In this document: positions 50,341-62,946 of the stretch, in pieces
Layout of the letters: each line of letters opens with the position of its first letter
How positions within the stretch are numbered: position 1 is the stretch's first letter
The notes under the pieces: model-generated
Databases searched by the model: none
What the model was told of the DNA's origin: nothing
Seen by the model: the letters and a program-made list of their open reading frames with translations, nothing else
Made by a program: the position numbers and the translations under genes
Assembly: GCA_032988165.1 (NCBI GenBank)
Contig: JANTQF010000113.1
Location: 39,758-103,757 of the forward strand
Reading direction: 5' to 3'
From: Emmonsiellopsis sp. PD_33
Taxonomy: Eukaryota; Ascomycota; Eurotiomycetes; Onygenales; Ajellomycetaceae
Length of the DNA stretch: 64,000 nucleotides

Positions 50341-50484
50341 TATTAATCTCATTAATATAAGCACAAAATTAAGGTAGTTCTTTGCCATCAAATTACCTCC
50401 ACTCCACTCTATAATACACTAAATTGAGGTAGTTCTTTACTATCAAATTACCTCCACTCCACTTGGAAATCCACTGAGGGGATA

Positions 50485-50774
50485 TGTGAGAAGTAGTACA
50501 GTACACACCTTAAGTGCCTGCAGAGTAGATCCTCTATTTTTCAGTCATTTAGTTCTACATTAATGGTCTTTTCATTATTTTCTTCTTAATAGTAATAATA
50601 ACTGATCATCCCTATTATTTTCTACACCTATTTTGTATGGTATCTTAGATTTTCATTATCTCAGGCAATCACATGTCAGTAGCTATAAATAGTGGCAAAA
50701 TCCACCAACTTAGACAAAGGAATGAATCATCTTTCTCCTCATGGATATCTCTAACTATGTTCAACCCTCTTATA
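50485..50774 (+). repeat. 3' LTR of copia element
   Basis: 290 bp, partner of 39222-39511, preceded by the purine tract TGAGGGGATA and followed by CATCT. Upstream of it (50379-50470) the phrase GAGGTAGTTCTTTGCCATCA occurs twice in slightly diverged form. Confidence 0.92.
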
Positions 50775-50779
50775 CATCT

Positions 50780-51231
50780 TGATGGTTCAGAGAAATGGCG
50801 GGCAGCCCCAAGGGCTAATTAACGCCGCAGTTACAGAATTCTTCAGACGCCCGGGCCGTTCCCGCCCCAACCAGGATGACGGCATTGCACTCATTGTCGG
50901 CATCTCTGATGTTGGAGAGCACCACAGAGTTGGACGGGAAGGACAGCTAGCTTCCTCTTCTGGCTGGCCCCACAGCTCGGGAAGGTTAAAATAAGCATCA
51001 TTGCGGGACCCACCAACTCGAGTCATGACACCCACGTGACTCGACCTGGATGTTATTTTTAGATTGCCGATATTCTGCGGCCTGGACGGAGTTGGGCTGG
51101 ATAGCATTCGTCAGCCCTGGAGAGATTCCCTCTCCGACCTTCTGATATATGAACTTACCCATTCTTTGATTCTAGGTAACCTTTTCCTATAGAAAAAGTT
51201 ACCGCTGTTGTTGATACTAGTACGATTTGCG
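50780..51231. other. Upstream region of the 51.2-kb gene
   Basis: GC-balanced, CpG-containing DNA resumes within a few bases of the copia edge. Short ORFs on both strands at 50779-51107 are mutually antisense with no domain and are not called. The copia insertion lies about 450 bp upstream of the start codon. Confidence 0.5.
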
Positions 51232-52559
51232 ATGGGCAGCGAACACACCCCTCTTCTTCCCCAGAATGTGTCCCACATTCCCGGACCAAGGGCAGTCCCG
51301 TCCAGCGGGAAATGGAATAGAATACTGTTTGCTGGGGTTACTGGACTTTTCATCTCCACGATACTCTTCCTGAGATCACAGCGCGCATCGGTGCCCGATA
51401 GTATTGATCATGAATTTGGAGTGGGGTTTGATCTCACGTCTCCATATGGGTAAGCCAAACACAATCCTGCTCTATCTATCTACACAAAATGATGGATGAG
51501 CAACAGCTAACATAAAATAATCTTTCTAGAACGGCGGCAATCAGCTACACCAACGGCACAGTTGTAAATGTCGCTAAAATAGATGCATCAAGTGCATATC
51601 AAGAAGCGATGGCAAGACTGTCACTTCGATCATCCGCACACTTACAGTAAGTAACCTACCTAGTTATCTCATGTACAGTACAACCATATAGCAAATTCTA
51701 ACCATTACCCTGCAGCCCACCCTACAACGCCCTCAACGACTACTTCCGCGACCAACCCCGCCAACTCCTCCGCAAAGCCCGCAAAGCCGCTGGCCTCCCC
51801 GCCTCCTCAGACGTCGGCGAGCTCGCCCAACTAGTCCTCTCCCTCCGCTCCGCCACCGAGACCCATCTGAGCGGCACAAAAATCTCCGGCGCAGTAGCCA
51901 CCATCCCCCACCTTCCCGCCCTATACCAAGAAGACCTCGAAGACGCCTTCGAATACGCCGGCCTCATCTACATCCCGCACCAGCCATACTGGAACGGCGG
52001 CTTGCTGAGTGAAACCGCCGCCGTATATGCCGGCAACGGCTTCGGGATGTGCTCAAACTACACGGATGACGAGCTGTGTCAGGATGAGAAGAGGAACCCG
52101 CCCTATCAGGCCGTGAATGAGAATGTGCTTTCTATCTCGTACACGAGAAACGCGCTCATTTCGACCTGGGCGACGGAGGGGATGGGGTTTGCGTTCCCGG
52201 CGGCTGATCGTTTTCAAGAAGGGGATTTTAAGCTGGGGTCCGCGAGGAGATATGACAATCCGAAAGAAGAGTATTACTGGGCGGCTGTGAGGGATGTTAT
52301 TAGTAGGCCGGTGTTCATGGCGAATGATAATATTGATCGGGAGACGCATCGTGTGCTTTTGCATGGGGAGGATGCCCTGGATGAGCGATTTAGGGATGTG
52401 CTGAGCGATGTCCTGCAGGACGTGTTGCCGAATAATCCGCCCGTTTTTGAGATGGACACGTTGTATGCGGCGGCGAGGGGGGCGTCGGAGATGGCAAAGA
52501 GGGTTGGGTGGAGGTTTAAGCGTGGGATGAGCCCGGAGGGGCTTGAGGTTGTCGAGTGA
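51232..52559 (+). CDS. Membrane-anchored protein, possible Hsp70/actin-like fold, function unknown
   Basis: Three exons: 51232-51449, 51530-51646, 51716-52559 (introns of 80 and 69 bp, GTAAGC...CTAG and GTAAGT...GCAG), 392 residues. Start ATGGGC at 51232. Residues about 30-47 form one hydrophobic segment (ILFAGVTGLFISTILFL) after a short hydrophilic N-terminus, suggesting a signal anchor. After it, GVGFDLTSPYGTAAISYTNG resembles the first phosphate loop of Hsp70/actin ATPases. ISGAVATIPHLPALYQEDLE followed by AFEYAGL resembles their second strand-helix unit. The remainder is not conserved in a way I can name. The ATPase idea is inference; most of the usual glycine-rich motifs are not evident. 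Confidence 0.75.
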
Positions 52560-53148
52560 TCTTTGTCGGATTATGCCTTGTGTTCTAATTTTCTTTTTTT
52601 TTTTTGGGGGGTTTTGATATCCACATTTATATGATAATATGGGCGTTGACTGGCCGGAAACACTATTTTTTTGATGGAACTTGATCGTTAGTTGGGGGAA
52701 TTCATACTAACATCATTTATTTTTGGTAAATAATAATGAATCAGTACAACTAACAATTCCGAGAACATACAATTCTCATTGATTCGACTATACCACCGTT
52801 TCGAACAAACTATGTGACATGACTGCATAGGTATAGTCGTAGCATCATTGTTAATGTACAGTAAGCTGTACATATAGAGCGGGTTTTGAAAGGCGATGGC
52901 CAGTAAACCTTTTCATCCGAAAAGAAACAGCCTGGTTGAAAAAGAAGAATAGAATCACCCCATTATCCCCCCAAAGTACGTGTCAAATAAAAAATTCGTC
53001 ATCATTCATTCACCTTCGCAACTGGGTTGATCCTCTCCCTTTCCCCGTCTTTTTTTTATTTTTTTATTTCGGGGTTTTCCCCAGTGCCCTCAAGGTAAAA
53101 AAAAAAAAGAAAAAAGAAAAAAACATACGACCTGTCTCAAACCCCAAT
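52560..53148. other. Convergent intergenic region
   Basis: 3' regions of two convergent genes. Homopolymer runs (T near 52595, A near 53098-53125) and AT-rich DNA. No gene seen. Confidence 0.55.
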
Positions 53149-55686
53149 TTACAACCGAGCGAGGTTGACAGTCTCACCAGGAGCGTGATAGGTAGGAACC
53201 TTCATGTCCAAAGCGCTGCCGGAATATCCAAGATCCTCAGCTGTGAGGACAGCACATTTCTCGCCAATGAGGAGGGCAGTCTATAGGAAGTGTGATGAAT
53301 TAGCAGTCGAATAGAGGCAGGGAACAGGGAAGGAGAGGGGGGGAGAATTCTTACGCTGAAAGTATTGCAGCCCACGTTATCTGGACAGACGGAAAGGTCA
53401 GAGACCTTCAGGCCCTTGACGCCGTGGACGTTCAGGCGCTCATCGAGCACACCGTGCTTGACGACGGAGTTACCCTCGCGTGGGCCAATGCTGCAGGTTC
53501 CGAGGGAGTGCCAGGTGGTTTCGACGTGGCGTTGGACTAGTTGCGAAGGATAAAGGTTAGTTGTGATGGCTTTGGTAAAGGTGAGGTAAGGCTGGGAAAC
53601 TGACCCCATTTCTCGATGTGCTCAATATCCGCCTTGGAGTACTTGAGAGGCTGACGGAGATCGCGTCGGTTGGAATTGAGGATGTTGCTTCCTTGCTGCT
53701 CGCCGGCCTCGAGCTGTTGGGACCAGGATCCTTCGTCATTGTTAGTAAACCTAGTTCAATCTATATATGCAATCCAGCATGATTGGACGCCTTACCATGT
53801 TGGATACCGGCCGAAATATGATTCGGACCAGCATATGCCTTAGTGGTTTCAAGGTCCATATCCAATGCACGAGCTGCAGAATCATAGGAGAAGTGCGGGT
53901 GCATGCCAGTAACCTCACCCGCGTAAGCGGCCATGCGACGAGCAGTCTCACGAGATTTGATGTAGCCCCAGACCATGGGGGCCATATCGCGCTTGTCGTT
54001 CATGAATCCAGCATCGAAGTCGGGTGTCTCATAGGGATCTGGAGAGTTGACATGGACCCATCCACGAGAGAACGGGTATTCCTATTATCTCGATGTTAGC
54101 GCGACGGAGTATGCATAAAATATTAGAGGTTCTCCAGAAACTACTTACTAAGAAATGGAACATGGTGAAGAATTTCCCCGGGGGCATCAGCATATGGTCA
54201 CCGAACCATCTAGAAAATATTAGCGGGAAATATTTCAGGAGCGACAATGCTCATGAACTTACCCCGAAATGACGGAGTAATGCATGACGGGCTTATCGGG
54301 CTTGTGCTTGAAGTAGCTGTCCCATCCACTCTGGAATTCATTGGTAGGCCAGGTCCTCATCTCAGCCAGTTCTTCCTCTGTTGGTCGAACCTTGACGCCA
54401 GCGTCAATACCGTTCGTAGCGAGAGGGCCAGTACCCTTCAGGTTCCATTCCTCAAAGACCTTCTTCTGAACCTCGGGGTCGCCGCGGATAAAGTCGTCAA
54501 AAGACTCAGTGTCGGGCTTTGCGCGGAAAACAGAGAAGGTAAGATAGTGGTCTTGGAAGTTGAGGCCAACACCTGGAAGATCAACGATAGGCTTGATGCC
54601 TGCGGCGCGCAGCTTGGCGGGGTCGCCAATGCCAGACCGCTGGAGGATCTGCGGCGAGCCGAGCGTGCCACCGCTCACGATGATTTGCTTGCGGGCACGG
54701 TAGATCTTGCGTGGTGGGTTGGTGCCAGAGAGATATTTAGTTGGCACAGTTGCAACGCCAACCGCTCTGCCGTTTTCAATAATAACCTTGTCGACTTTGG
54801 TGTTGACCTTCAGGTGGAGATTATCATATTTGGCACGAGTGCTATGAATATATGCATGGGCGGCATCACTTCGGCGGCCTAGTTGGAGTCAGCATCATGG
54901 TATAATATAAAGGAGAAAACATTCAGGTGCTATACCGGTGTCTCGGTTGATCCATTTCAGCCAATGCTCTGCTCCATGACTATTGCATATAATTAGCGTT
55001 GGACTCCCGTTACATATAAGAGAAGCACATACCCAGTAGTAAGATCTTGAAGATCGTCCGTGACGGGCACTCCCAACGACTCCGAAGCACGAAGGAAATC
55101 CTGCATGATGGGATAAGTGTAGTTTCCAAAGGAAACCTTGATGGGCCCTTCGAATCCATGGAGCTCTCTGTTGTTGCAGGCTCTCTGATAAGTTTCGTGC
55201 TTCCTCATCAATGGAAGAAGTTCCTTGGTGGTCCAGCCCTTGGCTTTAAAATCATCATAGTCCGAAGCAGAGGCACGAGTGTACATCTGTTACGAAGGTT
55301 AGATCAATCAAGGAGCACGTAAATTGAAATACACACCATGAAATTGATGGAGCTTCCACCACCCAGGATATGGGCACAAGGAACAATTGCACGGCGGCCG
55401 TCCAGCCATTCTGAGGGACGAGAATAGTAAAACGACGCCGTCTTCGAATCCAGTTTCATGTTACGGGGATAAATCCCCGGGCGGTAGACCCTGGTCACCC
55501 ATTCAGTATACTGATATGTTCTGACAGGAGGTTGGAGACTCACCATGGGTTATTGAGGTTGTCCTCTCCAGCTTCGATAAGGAGCACTTGCAAGCTGTGA
55601 TCTAGATTAGCCAGCCTACCAGCCGGGACACACCCGGAGCTCCCACCACCACAGACGATAATGTCGACTTCCTCGGGGATAGTCAT
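53149..55686 (-). CDS. AOX1: Alcohol (methanol) oxidase, peroxisomal GMC flavoenzyme
   Basis: Ten exons: 55686-55544, 55490-55337, 55286-55033, 54979-54936, 54878-54263, 54209-54149, 54081-53796, 53730-53605, 53536-53355, 53280-53149. They total 1998 nt and encode 665 residues, the usual length of the family. All nine introns are 50-74 bp with GT...AG. Family marks are the FAD dinucleotide motif VCGGGSSGC near the N-terminus, LGGGSSIN (GMC signature 1), GSPQILQRSGIG (signature 2), the catalytic His in TTWHSLGTC and the Asn in DNVGCNTFS. The C-terminal tripeptide is ARL, a type 1 peroxisomal targeting signal. It oxidises short primary alcohols with O2 to aldehyde and H2O2. A TATATAT box lies about 126 bp upstream (55812-55818). 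The gene looks intact. Confidence 0.93.
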
Positions 55687-57371
55687 ATTGCCTTAGGGTG
55701 GTTGGTCTGGTCTCAATTAGGGTATTGTGTTTGCGGTAGTCAATTTCAAGAAATAGTGTTTGAGAGCTCAGAAAACCGCTGGTGGCCCTCTCCAGTAGGT
55801 CCAACGGGGGGTATATATCATTGCTATCCCCGCATCTCTCCCATCCCGGCATATGCACATAAATTGCAATCCGGAGAGAGGGGAGAAGTGGTTTCCATCC
55901 CCGCAGATGTACACCCCGCTCTCCGCATTTCCGATAATATGGAGAGATTTGCAAAGCAACGTGGATGATTTAGACATATAGAGCGGAAACAGGGGATTGG
56001 GAATGCAAGGTATTGAAAAGAGAGATAGGATTGGCTAGAAGGCAAATCTAGACATGACTATCCAGACAAACACCCCCACAGAAAGCAAGCTTCCCCGCGG
56101 CAAAAAACCGGGGTAAGCTGGGTATAAAATTGAAGTGAATTCAGAGCAATTTCTCGCTTCATGAGGGCAGAAGATTTGTCCGCCTGAAAGATTCAGTGGT
56201 TTATGGGGCTAGGATCCATATAAAAGACGCTGTGACCTGGTCCCAACTCGCAGGAGCAGGAATCAATCCCTCAGGGGAGCTTGCATCAATGAGAATACCA
56301 AGTGAGAGAAAGAAAAACAATGTTGGCACCTGGTGTATCTGTCCAGTATCACCGAGAAAGCGGGATTCAGCCATAACAACCATGCTCTCAAACCCGGGCC
56401 AACCGTGCGGGGGATAGAAGATCAAGAGCAGTTACTAGAGCATAGCCGAGCTGAAAATAAGACATTGAAACTCGAAATGGCCAGTTTGGCAAGAATAGAC
56501 AAGTTCCAGTCTGGATTAACAGGCAAATAGGAGAGCTACAGATAGCTAAAAAGGGGGCGGTGGTGGCCGGTGGGGTGAGGCTTGGCCCGTGTGGGGAGAA
56601 CGCCTAGCTCCAGCCCGTTGTGAACCCTTCGGCTCCGGAGCACCGCCCTACAAGGATCATTGTGCGGGGAGACATCCAAGCAAGCCAGGGAGGAAGGTGA
56701 TTGTATATTGAATGACACTAGACACTTCTAGCCTTTCATGCTACACCCTGCTCCCAGCTTCCCCTCGCCAGGCCAAGCCAGCGCGCTCAAAACAGGCCAA
56801 CTCCTCCAACGACACCTCTAACGGTAGATCACTTCCCCCCAATTAGGGAGAATTTGACCAGCTTCTCCGCTCCTGGCAGACGTTCCTTATAGCCGAATGA
56901 AAGCCTTTCAAGGCGACGTTGACTGGGATTTCCCTGCCACAGCTCCCCTAAACCTGTCTTGGGCCCTTTCTGCGATGAAATCGATATGCGCCAAAGCGGA
57001 CCGGAAACCTGTGTTGACCAATGAATCGTAGGCCGTTTGAGTCAACATGGCAAATTCCCCCATCCATCCTCAAGCACCTCGCCGAAATAGAAAACAAAGG
57101 ATAAAGAACTAGCTGGCCATGACACATCACCCAACCGACCAAGCTTGCTCCCAATGGCTCTGGAACGCAAACAGTGCTATGATACGCGTCTGAATAAGGT
57201 GGCTCGCTATTCGTAAAGCCCTCATTCAAGCGACCGATTCGCGTGCCTATCTTCTTCCCATAAGGAATTGAGTTGCTCGTAACCGGTGCATCCAATCACA
57301 ACAGAGCCATGAGGACCTTTGAAAGTACCCAGACTGACATATTGAGAGAGAGAGCGGTCCTCTCATTGGGT
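55687..57371. other. Alcohol oxidase promoter and intergenic region
   Basis: 1.7 kb. TATATAT at 55812-55818 faces the alcohol oxidase. An AGGGG stress-element-like core lies near 55877. ORFs of 60-115 codons on both strands (for example 57295-56948 minus) show no domain or splice logic and are not called. Confidence 0.5.
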
Positions 57372-58089
57372 CTAGGCTTGTGACTGCTGACGTCTCTTCT
57401 CAAGAATGTCTCTCCGCAGTTTCTCCGCAGCTAACTCCACATCAATTATCCCGCCAACTCCGCGCCTCCAAGCATCCTGTAACCCCACAAGCTCACCCCT
57501 GGCCGATTCCTGCCTCATCTTCCTTTCTCTGTGGACGGCATCGGTGGCTTCCTTGGTATCCTGCAGTTCCTTCTCCAGCTGCCGTAGAATATCTTCCAAT
57601 TGAGCGTTGCCGATGAGCCACGCATTTTTCCCATGCGAGTCCAGAAGGGATAGGTTTTCTTGTCTCGTAATCAGGTGGGAGCTGGCGGTGTATGCGCGTC
57701 GTAACGTCTGTTGCCAGTTGTCCAGAATCACCGCAGGTTCTTTGCCTGATGCTAGCGTATCATCTGGCGCCTCTGGGGCCTCGTATATTGACAGGTCAAT
57801 GCCACCAGTGACGGGTAATCCAGCCTCTTTTCGCTCGAGCTCTTTTTGAATTAAATCGGAGAACTTAGGTTCAGGTAGAGCGGGGATGGACGGATGAAGG
57901 GTAGACTGATAATTGGAGGGGAGCTCTGCGGAGATGAGCCTGTCGATGGCTGCGCGAACCTGGGGTGAAGGCTCGCCGTCGATATCTACCAAGAGATGAT
58001 TCGACTGTTAGTCCCAGGCTCAAAACGAGTTGGAGAAGCTAATGGCACTTACAGGGCAGGGAATCGTGGAATTCGTTGATAAATGGCAT
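57372..58089 (-). CDS. Pre-mRNA-splicing factor BCAS2/SPF27 (Cwf7-type)
   Basis: Two exons, 58089-58053 and 57985-57372, with a 67-bp intron (GTAAGT...GGTAG); 216 residues. Splicing joins DSLP to YIDGEPSP, the family's typical N-terminus (MPFINEFHDSLPYID). An upstream in-frame extension exists, but relatives begin at this Met. The remainder is helical with a C-terminal coiled-coil-like segment (about residues 135-215, rich in Glu, Arg and Gln). The family is a core subunit of the Prp19/NineTeen complex in the spliceosome and works in the nucleus. It is divergent to the ceramidase gene, with 803 bp between the starts. Confidence 0.88.
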
Positions 58090-58892
58090 CTTTGCTGCGC
58101 TGGCGTCCGGTGAAATGGGGTAGAGGGTGAGAGGAACGAGACGGGCGTTGACTTGAGGAATTTGAATGCGGTTGAATGTTGCTATTGCGAGTTTGAGATG
58201 GAAGAATACGCAATATGGTAATATAACCATACAGCCGTGCGGTAAATTACGTATCAGCATACCAAAGATACGGTCACGTGACTATTCTATTGGCGGCCCC
58301 GCCCATCCACCAGTTGAGAGTGCATCAAAAAGAACTGACAGATTAACTATCCTAGGGTTTTTTCCTGTCGACCCTCCAGAAAGAGTGCCGGTTTCCCTGA
58401 AGTAAGCCCGAAAACACGACCAAGACCTCGCCCACCAAGCCCGACCGAATACATGTCGTGTCTTCATAGTCTCGGGAAGTCATGTGACCCTCCGCATTCG
58501 CCGGCCCCAGTCTCCAGACGTCATTCCTTGGATTCGCTGTTTAGCGCCGGAGCTTCACCAGAAGGTTGCGGTGCTAGCATGCGTCGTCGCAACAACAGCC
58601 AGTCTTGACTGAAGAATGACCGCCTCTGATCATCGACTATTGGAGCATGGGTAAGACGCCGCCAGGGGACCCAACGCATCACGCTCCACTGCTTCCTCAC
58701 GGGGCCGCAAACCATCCCGGGGTCCATCTCTGAGACTCGAGAGTCGTCTGCTCTTTTCCCCCGATGGGCATGACCCGAGGATCCAACCATAAAGCAACCT
58801 AGTCCTCTCTCCAACGGCCACCAGGCCCTCGATATTTTCTGCGCGCCGTTGAGCTGATTCAGTTTTGTCGTCGCAAACTTCGCCCTCAGAAC
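58090..58892. other. Divergent promoter region
   Basis: 803 bp between the start codons of the splicing factor and the ceramidase. CpG-rich for this window. ORFs on the minus strand at 58521-58821 overlap each other without domains. No TATA box was recognised. Confidence 0.5.
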
Positions 58893-61327
58893 ATGGCGCG
58901 GGTGGGAATCATCGCCATCCTACTTGGCTCCCTAGCGGGCGTACTCGTCATTCTGCAGCTTCTGCTATCAATCGAGGTTCCTCAGATTCCGTCACTCCAT
59001 GACATCAATCCAAGCGAATACTCCGGCAGGTCAAACAAGCTGAAAGGAGACGATGATGTGTACATTCTAGGTGCGGGGAAGGCTGATATTACTGGGTATG
59101 TCCTTTCACTTTCGCACTGTGCCCCCGGTATATCGCGGCCATTTGCCAACTTACCGCTTATTCCCCTTTGAAGGCCCGTTGTCGAGCTCAATTTGATGGG
59201 CTACGCGGATACAAGCCAAATCGGAACTGGCTTGCGACAACGTATTTACTCGCGCGCCTTTATCGTGGGAAGCCCAAATAACCCCGACGATTGCTTCGTT
59301 TACGTTGTCCTTGACGCCCACAGCGGCGATACCGCTATTAGGAATGGCATTCTTGATGGACTTGCTGCGCTGGGCGGGAATTATTCACGATACGGACAGC
59401 AAAATGTTGCAATTACAGGAACACATTCCCACGCCGGACCTGGCGCGTGGCTGAATTATCTACTGCCCCAGATCACAAGTTTAGGCTTCGACAAACAGAG
59501 CTATGACGCAATTGTTAGTGGCACCATCCTATCAATCAAGAGGGCTCATGAGAGCTTGGCCCCCGGCCGCCTAAGCTTTGGGTCCATTGAGGTTGAAGAA
59601 GGCAATATCAATCGTAGCCCATACGCCTATCTCGCGAATCCGGAGGAAGAGAGAAAACGTTACACCTCCGATGTTGACAAGGCTTTGTCCCTTTTGAAAT
59701 TCGATCGGCTAGCCGATATGAAAACAATTGGTGTCCTTACCTTCTTCCCCGTCCATGGAACATCTCTACTGGGTAATAATACTCTGGTGGCCGGAGATAA
59801 CAAGGGCGTCGCGGCATACTTGTTAGAAAGGAGCGTTAAGGGCGACTCGAAATATGCGGATGATTTTGTAGGCGGCTTTTCCCAGTCAAATGTTGGAGAC
59901 ACGTCCCCAAATACCCTGGGGCCGATGTGTGAGGACGGAACTGGACTTGAGTGCAGATTTGTAAGCTACGTATTTTATTTACATTTTCATGATCGAGTGG
60001 CATTAAAGGCTAATATTAAAATTAGGAGGACAGCACTTGTGGTGGAAAAACTGGGGCGTGTCATGGCCGTGGGCCCTTTTTCCGTGAAAAGGATGAAGGT
60101 GCCAAAAGCTGCTTTGAGATTGGTCGCCGCCAATTCTCCGCTGCGAAGGAGCTTATTAACAAAATGGATCAAACGTCTACGAGGATTCGAGGGAGCAACG
60201 CAGTATCCGCATTCCACACCTTCCACGATCTTTCGAAATTCACGTTCAACTCTCCGTTCAACTCCAGTCGTGTTCTAAAAACATGTTCCGCGGCTTTGGG
60301 ATTTTCGTTTGCAGCCGGTACCACAGATGGGCCCGGAGTATTCGACTTCACACAGAATGGCACGGACTCACCGTCCGAATCGAACCCCTTTTGGTATCTT
60401 GTGAGAGGTATACTTCACGCACCTTCCAAAGAGCAGAAGGAGTGCCAGGAACCTAAGAATGTCCTCCTTGACGTTGGTCCTCTCAACACTCCTTACGCAT
60501 GGTCACCAAATATAGTAGATATACAGTCGCTTCGTGTCGGCCAACTACTGATTGTCGTGAGTTCTGGAGAAGCGACATCTATGGCTGGCAGACGCTGGAA
60601 GGAGGCAATTACCAACTCGGCAGCGGATGTTCTTGGCATTTCCGACCCAATCGCCGTTTTAGGTGCGCCTGCAAATACATACGCGCATTACATCGCTACG
60701 GAGGAAGAGTATGGCATCCAGCGTTATGAAGGGGCATCCACCCTCCATGGTCCGCATACGCTTGCTGCCCACATAAACCTGACCTTAACATATCTACCAT
60801 ACCTTACTCCAGCTGCTAAAGATACATTACCGCCCATTAACCCCGGGCCCAGCCCCCCTATCCATTCAAATTCATCCCTATCGTTCATATCTCCTGTTGT
60901 TCGCGATGGTACTCCGATATTAAAATCATTTGGACAAACAATCTCTTCACCCGATGGAACCAAAACATTCAGCCCTGGGGACATTGTCAGCACTACATTT
61001 GTGGGTGCGAATCCTGGAAATAACCTCAGACTTGAGTCAACTTTTGCTACCATAGAGTATCAAGCCCCTGGTTCGACAGACTGGAAGGTTGTCCGGGATG
61101 ATGCCGATTGGACATTAGTCTATCGCTGGAAGCGCACCAACACCGTCCTGGGGATCAGCGAGGTTACACTCGAGTGGTTCATCGACGACGAGTACTATGC
61201 CGTTGGTGACCCACGCAAAGTCGAAAGTGGCACCTATCGTATGCGATATTACGGTGACTCAAGACAACTCAATGGAAAGATAACGTCGTTTGAAGGGGTG
61301 GGTGGTAGCTTCAAGGTCATAGTATAA
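58893..61327 (+). CDS. Neutral/alkaline ceramidase
   Basis: Three exons: 58893-59095, 59174-59960, 60026-61327 (introns of 78 and 65 bp); 763 residues. Residues about 4-27 form an N-terminal hydrophobic signal or signal-anchor segment. Family marks are GAGKADITGP at the catalytic-domain start, GTHSHAGPG (zinc-ligand His region, H152 and H154), and GDTSPN around residues 309-314, where Ser312 is the expected catalytic Ser. LLDVGPLN and GEATSMAGRRW follow, then a C-terminal immunoglobulin-like domain (about 620-763). It hydrolyses ceramide to sphingoid base and fatty acid on the secretory/extracellular side. The second intron skips to EDSTCGGKTGACHGRGP, matching the family order. The gene looks intact. 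Confidence 0.92.
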
Positions 61328-62946
61328 ACCGCCAAGAAAAGAGAACGGAATTGACGTTTTGAATGTTTCTTTTTCGGGGTTCCTATGTCTGGAGTGCCGT
61401 ACATCCTTTTTTCGGTTTTGTTTCCCCTCCATCTTTGTTTTGGAAATATCGAAGTCTGGTGGATTGTTTAATAGTTAATGTGGAAAGTTCATGATTGGGC
61501 ACGGCCTTTGGTGAATCGGAAGTTAGGTGTGGAGATCCCGAGTTGCCGCCGCCACTGTGCCTCTGCAATCAAGATGTGCATGAAGAACAGAGTTACTTGC
61601 GGGAAACACGGCTGACGTGCGATAGTGCTTATATATTCCCAACACAGTTGACATTAACCATACAATTGAGCTTGAGGCCGCGGCTTATGTCAGGAACCAA
61701 CCCATTGGAGGCGTGGCAGGTTATGTTGGCTACATCTGTACTTAGTGTGTTACATCTTTGCGATTTCCTAACACGACTTGACTTTGACTTGACTTTGACA
61801 GGAGGATCATACTACTGCGGATACAAACCTATCAACTGTTCCCATTCAGGAAAATAATGAATAGCAAGCCTTTGTCGAGATGAAGGCCAATGGTAACAGA
61901 ACGGGGCCAAATATGGGATTATATTTATCTGAATTTTTATTGCTTTTTACACAGTCGCACAAATGACTTTTTGGGTCTCTTTTATTTCCCTGTTGTCCCC
62001 ATGTTCCTTTGTTTCGAGGACAAGGGAAGGTTTTCGCGGCAGTTTGCTGTGTCCCTTTCACCCTGATTGGTTCACCCAAGGAATGTTTCGCATGCCCACT
62101 GCGGCCTCATGCATGCAACAGCTCTTTGTGTCGGGTCTTGAGACTTGGAACCAACTTTGATGGCCGCATATTCTTCATCTAACACAGTCGAGGTCTTTGA
62201 TTCCAATTTACGGCCAGCCATTTTGCAGTTACGCGTCCCAGAGCACTGGTTTTGATTGGTTTGCGCCCGCCCTCCGCCCGTCTCTTCAGAGTATGCTTAA
62301 CTAACTTGGATGGTTTTACAAGTTGTCCGTCATGTTACTGGTTGAATATCCAACTACTTCAGCAATATCAATGGTCGAAAGGGAAGAACGAGCAGAAACG
62401 AAATCGGTACCTCTCTTGCTTCCAGACTTCATCCCGCCACCCTACTTGACTCGGGGGGAACGAGTTGAGGAACAGACTATCAGTCAATTCACAAACTGGT
62501 GTCGCTACCGGCGTTGAGGACTCGACGTGCATAGTGTTCACTTCCTGCATTCGGGACCTCCCCTTTACCTAGCGTGGCCCATTATTTAGGGAATTCGTCC
62601 TCTTCTTTCACCTTCACCTTCGCCTGTCCTGTTTTTGAGCCCTGTTTTGTTTCATGGCATCCTCTGCTCAGTGAACTTCACCTTGTATAGCTTTCCTTAA
62701 CCGTGTTCGACAAGAATATTCTTTTTCTATTTCTATTTTTTTCCTGGTCCGCGATACTTTCTTCCTTTTGTTCCTCAACAACAAGCATCAAGGAAGCCCA
62801 CACTCGTTATAACATTGCCATCCTTCCTCTCGATCCAAGCGTTCAATACATCTCGGGGTTTATGAAATATTGTTAGCATACAGTTACACAGGTTTAGGCC
62901 TCGACAGAGTCAGAAAGGTATCAGTCGCCTTCATTTTCCGACCAAG
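61328..62946. other. Intergenic region
   Basis: 1.6 kb without a supported gene. A tandem GACTTGACTTTGACTTGACTTTGAC-like run lies at about 61778-61801. A CT-rich stretch (about 62700-62770) lies upstream of the next start codon, as is common in fungal promoters and 5' leaders. Confidence 0.5.

Larger units (their letters stand above)
39222..50774 (+). mobile_element. Ty1/copia retrotransposon, split by a gypsy copy and a hAT-like element
   Basis: 290-bp LTRs at 39222-39511 and 50485-50774, both starting TGTGAGAAG. They are flanked by the perfect 5-bp duplication CATCT (39217-39221 and 50775-50779). Without its two insertions the element would be about 5.5 kb. Order is gag, zinc knuckle, protease, integrase, RT, RNase H: integrase precedes RT, which defines copia. 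The coding frame has many stops and CpG is nearly absent. It is inserted between ordinary gene-island sequences. Confidence 0.93.

Noticed and set aside
50779..51107. Overlapping plus and minus ORFs next to the copia LTR
   Set aside because: Mutually antisense, begin in or beside the LTR, and lie in the promoter region of the 51.2-kb gene.
54247..54882. Plus-strand 211-codon ORF
   Set aside because: Antisense to exon 5 of the alcohol oxidase, which is fully accounted for on the minus strand.
56948..57295. Minus-strand 115-codon ORF between alcohol oxidase and the splicing factor
   Set aside because: No recognisable motif or neighbouring exon; consistent with chance in GC-balanced intergenic DNA.
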